A DNA stretch of 64,000 nucleotides from Ceratodon purpureus (Eukaryota > Streptophyta > Bryopsida > Pseudoditrichales > Ditrichaceae). The stretch lies in the NCBI GenBank assembly GCA_014871385.1, contig CM026423.1, positions 8,642,803-8,706,802 on the forward strand, in the 5' to 3' direction. Below the pieces are notes generated by a model. It saw only the letters and a list, made by a program, of their open reading frames with translations, did no database searches and had not been told where the DNA came from. Shown piece after piece: positions 55,348 through 64,000 of this stretch (its first letter is position 1; each line of letters opens with the position of its first letter). The position numbers and the translations under genes are program-made.

Positions 55348-57151
55348 GCGACGATGCATGCGATGAGCAGATGATCGTATAATTGAATTATGCAGCAATG
55401 AAGATGGAATTCCGCATCGCATCGCGCCCATCGCCGCCTGGAGCTAGCTAGCTAGCGACAGTCGCGACCAACCGCTAGCGCCGGGATTAAATAAATTCGC
55501 CCGGCAGTCAGTCGCAGCTGGTCGCTGGTAAAATTTTCGCCCGAGGTAGGCTTACAGTGGGAGTAGAACTAGTAGAATTAGTGCCGTAACTTAGCTGCTA
55601 GGCGGTGGTGGGGGAGAGTCGAGGGAGGGAGATGGAGATATCGATGGAGATGGTGACTAGTGAGGAGTTTGTCTGTGCGGTATGATGGGGTGATGATTGA
55701 GTTCCAGGGGGAGGAATGGTTCAATGGAGTGATGATGATGATGATGAGTGGGAGTGGATCGAGTGCCGGTGGGTGTATGTGGTGAGCTCTTATATAGATG
55801 AGGTGATGATGATCATGGGCACCTGAGCAGGGATGGGAAAGCTAGAGAATTGATTAGAGAGTGTTGATGAGAATTGAGCCTAAAGTACGTCGTCGTGAGC
55901 TTGGTTGGGTGGGGAGCCATGAGTGGGGGGAGTTGTACTGCGCGGAGTTCACGACGTGTGTGTTGGTTGCGGGGGTCATGGAATGGGGGCGTTTTGTCGC
56001 GAACGTTGTGATTTAATTCCAAGCTAGGTTTTTTGCGGGGTTGGGAGGTATATTCGAATGCGGGGTGGGGGACGTGGGGAGTGAGAGGAGGTGGTGGTGG
56101 AGGGAGAGGAGAGGAGGGAGGGGGCGGGGAATGGGCGGAGGAAAGGTGCTTTAAGGAGGAGGTGCATGAGAATCAGGTGAATGTAGCGGCAGCGATGGTG
56201 CGGGATGAGAAGCTTTAGGGAGCTGGTGAGGCGTCGACGTCATGAGGGAGTGTTCTAGGTGAAGTGCTTTACTGAACCAGTCTTGACAGGGCTAGCTTTT
56301 GTTTGCACTGTGTGCAAGTTGGAGAGTCGTGGTGCAAGTTGGATCGTCGAGTTGGGACACCTTGGCAGATTTTCGGAATTAGTATGCCGTGATTCGGTTT
56401 GTGTAGCGTGAGTTTTTTCTGGGGATCCGTGCCGGGGAGAGTTCTGGCCTTCCATTTGGCAAGGAGGGACCCAGTGAGGCTGCGTCCTGGTGCCTACTTT
56501 TTTTGGTGCAGAAGCCGGAATTGGCGTCGTATGCTGATGAAGCAGGGATCATTTGAATTGGGCGGGGTAGGAATCATTTGAAATGGGCGGTGTAGAAAAT
56601 ATCTGTTATGGGCGGGTCGTTTCGAGGGAATATGGGGGAGTTCCAATTGGAGAAAGTGCATGTCGGTTACGGGTACAATGGTTTGAGACATGCAGTGTAG
56701 GGATCGATGCGTTGGGAAGAAGTTTTTCTTGTGAATTTTAGTTGCAGTACCGGTTTCCTGCAGGACGTTGAATTTGTGGTGACTTGCAGATTTTCGAACA
56801 ATCGATTAGAGGGAGAAGCATACTAAGCATTTCGCCTGCGATATTATTGCAGGAATGGTGCGGAGCCAGCGATCGGTTTTGTTGTTAGCAAACAGTGACG
56901 GAATATAATACATCGCAATTTCGTTTTGGAAAGAGTCTGTTGACAGTGGCCTGCATTTCACATGAATGAATGACACGGGTGTTGGGTATCGGGAATTATA
57001 TAATCTGCGGATGAGCAGCGGGAGGTTCTCGAAAGGGGCAGCGGAAAGTTTCAAGTAGGCCACGGAGGGTTTTTGGTATCCGGCGGGGTGACAAGGTAGA
57101 GGGCATTTATTTACTCCGAATGGAAATGAGAAGAACGTGGGTTCGATTGTG

Positions 57152-57427
57152 ATGCCTGATTGCAAAATCAAAGACTGGTTGCAAGAGGTTTTCTCTTACT
57201 TTGACGCCCACGAGCAGCACCTGCGCCTCAGCGATTCGCTGCGTTGGAGTTACGATTACTGCAGTCTCCTTGGCATGCACTTGCGGCAGGGAATCATCGA
57301 ATTGACAGGTGCGCACCGGCGGGATCTCGTAATTTTGTGCACCCTGGCCATGTTTCTGCAAAACCTTTCGTTTCATGCCAACCTCGATTACAAGAAGCAT
57401 GAGGCCAGTGATGAAGCTTGGCATTAA
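57152..57427 (+). CDS. Hypothetical 91-residue ORF upstream of TCP
   Basis: ATG 57152 to TAA 57427 in a stretch of balanced composition. The protein (MPDCKIKDWLQEVFSYF..., ending HEASDEAWH) looks more like real coding sequence than other short frames in the window, with mixed polar and hydrophobic residues and no low complexity. No family recognised. It may be an upstream ORF in the TCP leader, an independent short gene, or the first coding exon of TCP: GT at 57309 follows 'ttgacag' in a phase that would fit an acceptor at 57739. Confidence 0.35.
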   Translation: MPDCKIKDWLQEVFSYFDAHEQHLRLSDSLRWSYDYCSLLGMHLRQGIIELTGAHRRDLVILCTLAMFLQNLSFHANLDYKKHEASDEAWH

Positions 57428-57624
57428 TTCATAGCTAGAATTGCAGATTAGAAGTTGGATGTTTCCGGCAGCCATAGCCTCCGTGTGGGTATGGCCAGAA
57501 CGTCGGAACGCTCAATTAGCAACACGGAAGTTTGTTGTCATTCTCCACGCTCAGAGAGAAGGAGAAAAAAGCTGCAGTAGTAGAAGGTTGGGCTCGGAAG
57601 CAGTGGTTCAAGTGAAGTGAATAA

Positions 57625-59331
57625 GTACGACGGCCGACACTTGAAAACCTGGATGAATCGACATCATTTGGTGAAGGTGGGGAGGAGGAGGAGGATCAAC
57701 GCAGCTTCTGGAAAGCCGATGAGGTCGAAGAAGCTACAGCTTTGTATGAGATAGGGGACGAACGAATCACCTCTGGCACCAAGCATCCAGGAAAAGTGGA
57801 AGGGCAGACCAAACGAGGGGGTGGTGAGGGATCCGAGGAGAGGAGAGTGCGTGCGCGCCCGAGTGAGCAGCCACCCGCCAAGAGTGGTCCTCCAGAGGCC
57901 GAGAAACGTCCCCGCGCTGCGCGATCCTCTGGAGGGAAAGATCGCCACAGTAAAGTGAACACAGCCAAAGGGCCACGCGACCGACGAGTTCGCCTCTCGG
58001 TTCCCACTGCTGTGCAATTTTACGACGTGCAGGATCGGCTCGGCTACGACCAGCCCAGCAAAGCAGTGGAGTGGTTGATTAAGCATGCCAAAGCCGCCAT
58101 CGACGAGCTCGCGCAACTTCCCCCCGTGCGACAAGCTGGTGACGCCACCCCAGAGCCGCCGCAGCAGCAGCAGGCGCCGCAGCAACAACAACAACACTCG
58201 CAGCACCAACAACAGCCGCCGCCGCAGCCGCAGACGAGCTCCGTCGCCGCCTTCTCGGCCGGCCTCCCCGGGGTCCTCGCTACCCCTAGCTTGCATGATC
58301 CCTCGCAAAGCTCATCATATGGGAATTATGACCGTCATGGGCAGCCACCGATGGTGCAACCCGGGGTTGCACCATTCGCCCAAGGCGCAATGCAAGGCAT
58401 GGAGCTCCCGCATGGTGGTCCCTCCTACGGTCAACCTGCACTTGACCCCAGCTTCGCCCACCGCGACCCTGGTCCCGCCGGACACGAGACTCACATGTTC
58501 AGAACCGGCAGCGATGTCGCAGCTGGAGCGTCCTCCGCAAGGTCTGAGTCTCGCGCCAAGGCACGCGAGCGCGCTCGGGAGCGAGCCAAGGAGAAGCATC
58601 ACACTGGACTGGAGAGGGACGCCCCACCTCCCAGCAGAGCAGGCAGCTATGTCGCTGCCTCCCAAGCGCATCCTTATTTTCCATCGCAGGTGAGCAGCGC
58701 ACTCCAGCACCCATTTCAAGCACCCTTCCATGCCACGGCTGTCAACCAACGCCAGCCTGCTTACCACCATGCATCCAGCTTCAATTATCCGGAGACATTC
58801 CCTTCCACGGCTTTCGGTTACCCTTCTTACGCCCCACCTCATGAGCCATCCCCGAGCTCCCTCTCCTCCGTCTCCCATTATTTTGTAGAAAATCCACCCG
58901 GCGCCATGGGAGCTCGTTATCCAACGTCCGGGGCGAGTGGCCCCAACCCTAACTATCCAAGTTTTGCTCCTGGTCCTCCTGCCGCGTCCTCATTACGTCC
59001 CGGAGCGAGCTCCTTTTCGAGCTTGCTCAACGAGCCTCAGTACTCAGGCTTTCCCAGCCAGGGCTACTATCCAGTGGCATCTCCTTACCCTTCTCAGTCG
59101 CGCCCTCCATCAAGCTCCTTGTTAGGCCAATCTTCCAGCAGTCGCCAGCCTCAGCAGGCAGGCACATCCTACCCTCCTCCACCTTCACATTTAGTACGTC
59201 CAGGCCAGGACCGCCAGATGCCGCTTCACAGCACCTCCACACCCCATAGCCTGGATCCAAACTTCTACAACCCTCAGATTCCGAACAGGCTGCAAGGATT
59301 TGAGGAGCTTGAGGAGGAATTCAAGCCTTGA
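57625..59331 (+). CDS. TCP: Class II (CIN-type) TCP transcription factor with R domain; start unresolved
   Basis: Nuclear DNA-binding regulator of cell proliferation and organ growth. The TCP domain (57937-58122) is complete: [20 protein letters not shown] basic region, then helix-loop-helix [20 protein letters not shown] and [14 protein letters not shown] poly-Gln/Pro tract (58159-58245) follows. Then comes an arginine-rich R domain (58546-58596: [17 protein letters not shown]), found in CYC/TB1 and TCP2/TCP24-type class II members. The Ser/Pro/Tyr-rich tail ends [12 protein letters not shown] saw no miR319-type site (it would encode a GPLQSS-like peptide). The frame is open from 57625, but its first ATG lies after the TCP domain. 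The true start must therefore be in an upstream exon, or translation starts at a non-AUG codon. A different-phase ATG ORF covers 57653-57754. Confidence 0.85.
   Translation, partial: VRRPTLENLDESTSFGEGGEEEEDQRSFWKADEVEEATALYEIGDERITSGTKHPGKVEGQTKRGGGEGSEERRVRARPSEQPPAKSGPPEAEKRPRAARSSGGKDRHSKVNTAKGPRDRRVRLSVPTAVQFYDVQDRLGYDQPSKAVEWLIKHAKAAIDELAQLPPVRQAGDATPEPPQQQQAPQQQQQHSQHQQQPPPQPQTSSVAAFSAGLPGVLATPSLHDPSQSSSYGNYDRHGQPPMVQPGVAPFAQGAMQGMELPHGGPSYGQPALDPSFAHRDPGPAGHETHMFRTGSDVAAGASSARSESRAKARERARERAKEKHHTGLERDAPPPSRAGSYVAASQAHPYFPSQVSSALQHPFQAPFHATAVNQRQPAYHHASSFNYPETFPSTAFGYPSYAPPHEPSPSSLSSVSHYFVENPPGAMGARYPTSGASGPNPNYPSFAPGPPAASSLRPGASSFSSLLNEPQYSGFPSQGYYPVASPYPSQSRPPSSSLLGQSSSSRQPQQAGTSYPPPPSHLVRPGQDRQMPLHSTSTPHSLDPNFYNPQIPNRLQGFEELEEEFKP
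57653..57754 (+). other. Short upstream ORF overlapping the TCP frame
   Basis: ATG 57653 opens 33 codons ([14 protein letters not shown]...) in another phase and ends at TAG 57754, overlapping the beginning of the TCP open frame. If the mRNA is unspliced here it would hinder TCP translation. It also supports the idea that this part is intronic or leader. Confidence 0.35.
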
Positions 59332-59821
59332 TGGTTGCAGGGATTTTTCCAGCTCGGAAGTGGGAAGCTAGGATGCGTTTCATTGAAATGCAAGAGCTGC
59401 ATGCATGCATGCATGCACACACACATGCACAGAAGTTGATTGATTATCAAGCCGGCTCATCAATGGTGCGTCCTGGTTGTTGTCGAATAAAATGGCTGTA
59501 AATGAGTAGGCATAAGCTAAGCTTACAGCACAGCTAATTTCCTCACTGTTAATATTATTTATGGGGCCTGACTTAGTTTGTATCTCACATGCACAGAGAG
59601 AGATGTTCATAGAGTCTGTAGAGACCAGATCATTGTAACATAGCAATTGGTGGTGGAGATCCACACTTCAAGGGGTTCTAACATTCTTTTCATAGTGGTC
59701 CAATCCAGGCATGATCACTAGAGCTGGTTCTGGCGTAAAATTTTAGAGCCGAACCGAATCATCCACTTTCTTATAATTCCGGATCATACCCTTTCGCAAC
59801 TTCGTTTACAACTTGTTGCTA
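59332..59821 (+). other. TCP 3' untranslated region and flank
   Basis: Non-coding. Contains a (GCAT)n run passing into (CA)n at 59400-59428. No other gene seen. Confidence 0.5.
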
Positions 59822-59824
59822 ACA

Positions 59825-59986
59825 CACTAGAAGCAGACCTGTCGTTCCTCACTCAAAAAGTGTCGCCCTTCACTGACGGAGAAGGTGGAAAAGGGCACTT
59901 TTTCTTGTCTTTTGTGACTCCAGTGACTCGCCAACTTCAAAATTGCTTGATATAGTAAGTGAGGAACGACAGGTTTGCTAGTAGTG
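59825..59986. mobile_element. CACTA-type MITE, 162 bp
   Basis: Left end CACTAGAAGCAGACCTGTCG, right end inverse CACTACTAGCAAACCTGTCG; both continue TTCCTCACT. Flanked by a 3-bp duplication ACA (59822-59824 and 59987-59989). An inner inverted pair (aaaaagtg...ccctt / aaaagggcacttttt) gives a second stem. The family differs from the MITE at 23191, although both begin CACTA. Confidence 0.8.
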
Positions 59987-59989
59987 ACA

Positions 59990-61423
59990 CCGTTTCTGTT
60001 ATAAAAGACCCAACTCATTGACTGGTAAACCTCATGTCTGTAGCGAGATATACTCCTTCTCTCTTGCATGGCTTTGATCTCAGACTCCTCTAGTGCTATA
60101 TTCTACCTCTAGATTTGCAGTATGTGTTTCCTCTAAATTTGTTTCCCCTGTTTACAAAGTTTAGTCTGCAAAGTTTACAGGAAAGTGTAGTATTGAGTCA
60201 ACCACATGCACTTTGCACAGATGCAGAGGCCGGAGGTTGTATCGGTGTATCCCAGGTTGATGCTTTGCATGCATGAGCGCACAGTGCCCAGACACTTGTT
60301 GGAACATCCGCTCCAGGTTCCATGTCCTCTAGATTTTTTACTTTTGCTTATTTCCATTCTTATTTCCATCATATGAGTACTGAAGCTTGGGATTACAGGT
60401 ACTTCACAGTTATCATTTCTTTTGACAAACATGGCTCTAGTTTTTGTTGCACTAGTACGGTTTGTGAGGTGCTAGAATGAATGAATTTGAGAGTCGTGTT
60501 CCATACTTGGCGCTATCTGAATAATAATGTCGATGAGAGATGTAAAGTATCTCCATTAATTTTGATCATAACTGAGAAGATCTTAAACTACATAAACAAG
60601 GCTAGAAATCAGTTTAGTGTTGATTTGTAACTTTTATTTGATATTTTTTTGTTTTTCTAAAATATTGAATGCTTGAAGAATTATTTACTAGTGGTCAATT
60701 TGCTCTCATGTCAAAAAACATAATATAATTTCTATTTTTATATAAATTTTTGATAAAGATTTAATGGATTCAAGTAAGTAGATTATTTATAGTACATGTG
60801 AAGATTTTTTCAAATCAATCTTTCCTTGCATTGTATAATGAGTATGTTCATAAAACTTGGACCACCATATCAAAAATACGTCTCTTTAGGCTTTGTTTTT
60901 GTTTTATTGACAACTTTAACAAACCAGGTCAACTAAGCTTATCAATTGAGCTTCATGAAAAAGTCAGTACCAAAAGATGATGTTGTCTATGTACAAAATT
61001 ATATAGAAGTTGTGTTGACAAGCCATACCATATATATCCTTCAGTCGTTTCTACAAATTTAAAAATTGAGAAATTTTTTTCTAAAGTTTCTAACAAATAA
61101 CTTATAATTAGAAAGGCCTTGGCCAGTGCAAATTCATAGACATTATCAATGCTGCATGTCATGTTTTGAAAAAGTAGGTTGATATCACAAGTAAACAATG
61201 CATTTTCCTTTGTCGTTTCTATAAATTTTAAAAACAACAATAATTTTATTGTCTAAAAATTTATAATACATCAATAAAAAAAATGCAATTGAAAGAGGCC
61301 TTGGCCTTGTGAGATTCAAAAACATCATCTGTAATACATACCTTCTTCTGGTAAATAAAGTTGATATGTCAATGCCTTGAACCTTTTGATAATATATTTT
61401 GTTAGTTAAATTTTTATGGGACC
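59990..61423. other. Gene-free spacer
   Basis: AT-rich with no convincing gene. Between 61041 and 61330 a ~170 bp block is present twice in diverged form (gtcgtttctacaaattt... and aggccttggcc...). The Cys-containing minus-strand frame at 60175-60432 has no known motif. Confidence 0.5.
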
Positions 61424-61793
61424 TTAACCCTTAAACGTCTAGGCACTCCCCCATGGGCAGCCCGAAAATGGATCACAGCATCTTTTGGACTTGGGCATCA
61501 TGAATAGTGCACTTTTTGTACTTGGGCATCATGAATGAACCAATCAATGATGAGCTTGCAACCTCCTACAAGGTTAGGTACACCTCCAACCTACCTACCA
61601 CAATCCTTTCAAATCACAAAATCACTCATACAAATTGTGATTTGAATCGAAAAATTTCACTATTTGTATACATCATAAGAAGGTGACCAGTTTGATATCA
61701 AAATATCAATGAAAGGTTGAGTACAGAAGATTCTACAGAGAAGATTTTGTTGGGAACGGCCCCCTCGGGGCTACTTGGATGTTTAAGGGTTAA
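61424..61793. mobile_element. piggyBac-type MITE, 362 bp
   Basis: Bounded by TTAA at 61424-61427 and 61790-61793. Ends CCCTTAAACGTCTAGGCA and, read inward from the right, CCCTTAAACATCCAAGTAG, which are clearly inverted. The termini are of the CCC(C/T)TAAA type, as in the complete element at 8644. No coding capacity. Confidence 0.7.
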
Positions 61794-61874
61794 GGGAGCG
61801 CCTACGCTCTCAACATTGGGAACGCAGATGCTCCTTGAGATCCCATGATGTGGGAACGCCATGGTGTCACGTTG

Positions 61875-61961
61875 TAGCCGAGGATGGTGGGTGACTGGAC
61901 TAGCAAGCAGGCTGCTCACAGGTTCTTCGAAGGACGCCTTGGAGACGCAGGTTTGAAACCC
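61875..61961 (+). other. tRNA-like block (class II tRNA relic or SINE head)
   Basis: A box-like tagccgaggatgg (61875-61887) and B box ggtttgaaaccc (61950-61961), 62 bp apart, the spacing of serine/leucine tRNAs or SINEs derived from them. I could not build a complete cloverleaf, so this is not called a tRNA gene. Confidence 0.35.
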
Positions 61962-62035
61962 GCTGCTGGACTGCAGTGGCAAGCAGTTCCCAAAAATTTA
62001 ATCTATCTTCCTTTTACTGTTCTCGTCAACACATG

Positions 62036-62098
62036 TTTGACAGTTTCTTCAAATTTATTTTTGACAGTTTCTTCAAATTTATTTTTGACAGTTTCTTC
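62036..62098. repeat. 24-bp tandem repeat, about 2.6 copies
   Basis: 'tttgacagtttcttcaaatt' plus 4 bp, repeated with period 24 bp. Confidence 0.75.
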
Positions 62099-63141
62099 TG
62101 ATTAATTTGTGATCGGTTGGATTTGTGTGACATTGTGAGGGGAATGATTTTCAGGATTATGTGATGTGGCGTCGACATGTATTTGATTCTTGGTGGATTG
62201 GGAATTTTGAATTAGCAGGTTTGAATTTGGTTGAAAATCTCAAAGAAGACCATGTTCTTAGTTACTGTAACAGATTAGCAGGTTCATTCAACTCCAAGCA
62301 AATATGTTTTCTTTTTTGAAAAAATGTCTGCAATGCATGGAACTCTACATATTCTATTCAATTTTGGACTCTTCTATGTTGATCTAAAAGCCCACTGCAG
62401 TATCATGTTTGGATTTATTTCAAAATGATGAAAAAAATTATATTATTTTATCAACTATGAATACTTCAAGTGATGGGATTTAATTTAGAGTGAATATTAA
62501 TATTCAAAAACATGTGGGTAAAAGTAAAAACGAATCTAAGAAAATCAAAAAAATCGTGTGTGATCTACAAATCAATGTTCATTTGTTTGACGTAGACTTC
62601 CACCTTGAGATCCATGTGTCATTGGATCATTTCTTGCTATGGAACAAGCTCTCTAGCTTGGTCCATAAGTTTTACATTATTTTATGATTTGATCCCCTAA
62701 TCTTTACATTCATTTCTAATTATGAGAATTATGAGGGTCCAAGGTAAGAGTATGAGCATAAACAAGTAGAGAAAAAAGTGCACCAAGCCAACATCAAATA
62801 GGGGCAAAATCATGTAGCAGGAAACTAGAGAGGTTAAAAGAGATACTTGTTTTTGTTTTGGAAAAGTTGTGTAACACTATGACTTGGGTTTGTGATTTAA
62901 TTTCTTCTGTATATACTGTCATGCTCACTTTGGCTGCTCTAACTATTCGTCTCGTGTTATGCTATTGTAAAATGTTTGGTCCTAAGGTTGAAGTGATATT
63001 GTTTTTTGAAATTAAGTATGAATGGGGGATGTACTGCTGGAATGCTTTTTAGTAGAATTTCAGAGCATGTTATTGTATGTACTCAAGAATAAGAAGAACA
63101 TGTGTTATTCTTTAGTCCGTGCTCCAATACATAGTGAATAA
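62099..63141. other. Gene-free AT-rich stretch
   Basis: No motif-bearing frame. It may be non-coding or decayed sequence belonging to the helicase-carrying element that follows. Confidence 0.4.
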
Positions 63142-63444
63142 AACTTCCTCCAAGTCGTTACTATAGATGGTCATAGAACTATGTCAATGCCTTTCACTGG
63201 CTTCAATGATTACGAATGTCTTTTATCCTTGAATGTGCTTATATTTTGCGCATATGCCATGCCTGGACATAAAGCTCAAGGAGCCACTATTGCTGCAAAA
63301 GTGATTATCGACATTCGCGAGGCATTCACACTAGGATTAACATATTTTTTCTTGTCTAAAGTATCAGAAAGCAAATATGTTTTGCTACCTAGAAAACTTA
63401 TTGCTGATGATTCAAACTTACTATTGATGATTTCAATCCAATGA
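63142..63444 (+). pseudogene. C-terminal fragment of a Pif1/Helitron-type helicase
   Basis: The frame 63142-63444 encodes the end of a superfamily-1 helicase: motif V-like AYAMPGHKAQGATIAAK (compare 'HKSQG' in Pif1) and motif VI-like GLTYFFLSKV (normally GLTYVxLSRV). The two are spaced as in Pif1-like helicases carried by Helitrons and related plant elements. Walker A/B and the earlier motifs are absent, there is no start region, and a stop lies just upstream, so this is a relic. Plain plant PIF1 is less likely given the AT-rich, gene-free setting. Confidence 0.65.
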
Positions 63445-64000
63445 AGCATAAGATACTTACTAATAAAGAGTAAGCATAGTTATCAAAGTTTTGAACGTGT
63501 GAAAATCTTTATTTTTACTAAAAGATAAATGTGTAAGAAGGCAAAAACAATTGCTTTGTTCTTTGCATGATTAAAATATGGCTTTTGATAATCAGTTTGT
63601 TACGGATGTATGGCATTTCATGTACAATCTTACCACTTATTTAACCTAGCGAGGATCAAAGACAACGAAAAACTTCATTCATTAGATTCATTACATTAGT
63701 GTTTGATATGTTTAACTTGTAGCTTGGTTACATGTAGTTAAATGGAATTCAGAGTGAGCATTTGATGCAGGGATGATTTAGAGAATTAGCTCTAATTTTA
63801 AATGAGTTTTGCATTGCAAAAATGCTGGGAGTTTTAATGATGTATTTTGTCTCATGGAATATCAAGTACGTACAGACGTTCTGGTTGAAATACGACGATG
63901 TGTGAGAAAGTGATTTTCTTCGCTACTAACATTGTTTTTGCCCCAGTTATTGATGACTTCTTCTGCCCTTAAGACATTTTTTAACGAACTTTGTTCTCAT
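63445..64000. other. Gene-free AT-rich end of the window
   Basis: No frame or repeat that I can support. Confidence 0.5.

Larger units (their letters stand above)
54781..57151 (+). other. GC-richer region upstream of the TCP gene
   Basis: Pyrimidine-rich 54.8-55.2 kb, then purine/G-rich 55.5-57 kb. It contains a 10-bp repeat (AACCTCCCCG, 55081-55143), a 24-bp duplication (55300-55347) and a (GAT)n tract near 55733-55757. Frames here (for example 54952-55431) are low-complexity. Likely promoter and long leader of the TCP gene, possibly with untranslated exons. Confidence 0.45.

Noticed and set aside
57137..57180. B-box-like gggttcgattgtg as a tRNA
   Set aside because: No A box or cloverleaf upstream; lies in a plausible coding or leader segment.
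57664..58878. Minus-strand frames of 187-214 codons
   Set aside because: Antisense shadows of the GC-rich TCP coding exon; the plus strand carries the conserved TCP and R domains.
60175..60432. Cys-containing minus-strand frame resembling a secreted domain
   Set aside because: Cysteine spacing fits no family I know, no signal peptide, AT-rich surroundings.

Overview
The window is nuclear DNA from a land plant. It carries GT-AG introns and plant-specific families: a TCP transcription factor with an R domain, an IDM1-type PHD/acetyltransferase, an NPF transporter and a plant-type BTB protein. The AT-rich, gene-poor intergenic DNA, the compact genes and an apparently complete piggyBac transposon (uncommon in seed plants as far as I know) suggest a non-seed plant. 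A moss or other bryophyte is my best guess. The species cannot be named from this sequence alone.

Layout. 1-8.3 kb: AT-rich DNA with degenerate repeats and no convincing gene. 8.3-13.8 kb: a tRNA-derived SINE, then a 5.1 kb piggyBac element flanked by TTAA with a 652-residue transposase on the minus strand. 15-21.8 kb: an NPF (NRT1/PTR) transporter on the plus strand, four coding exons, with a 3.1 kb third intron. 23.2 kb: a young CACTA-type fold-back MITE. 24.8-31.4 kb: an 18-exon IDM1-like nuclear protein on the minus strand with a GC-rich promoter. 32.8-33.7 kb: two unrelated minisatellites (25 bp x 9 and 78 bp x 4). 36-37 kb: a non-autonomous piggyBac relative. 38.8-40.1 kb: an intronless BTB gene on the minus strand. 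40.8-43.2 kb: the spliceosomal protein U2B'' on the plus strand, five exons. 45.6-51.6 kb: mitochondrial NAD-malic enzyme on the plus strand, 19 exons. 57.6-59.3 kb: a class II TCP transcription factor on the plus strand whose start codon is not in the main exon. 59.8-64 kb: a second CACTA MITE, a 362 bp piggyBac-type MITE, a tRNA-like block and a decayed Pif1/Helitron-type helicase tail.

The cellular genes are ordinary, unlinked housekeeping or regulatory genes (nitrate/peptide transport, chromatin, splicing, mitochondrial carbon metabolism, development). I see no operon-like or biosynthetic clustering. The unusual content is the mobile-element layer. It includes three piggyBac-related insertions of different size, apparently sharing end sequences, and for two of them a subterminal motif. 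It also includes two CACTA fold-backs with perfect 3-bp target duplications, and a dispersed ~50 bp repeat with a GGCG core.

For the multi-exon genes I rebuilt the coding sequence by hand from splice sites. NAD-ME, U2B'', the IDM1-like gene and NPF each give a total divisible by three with protein continuity across every junction.
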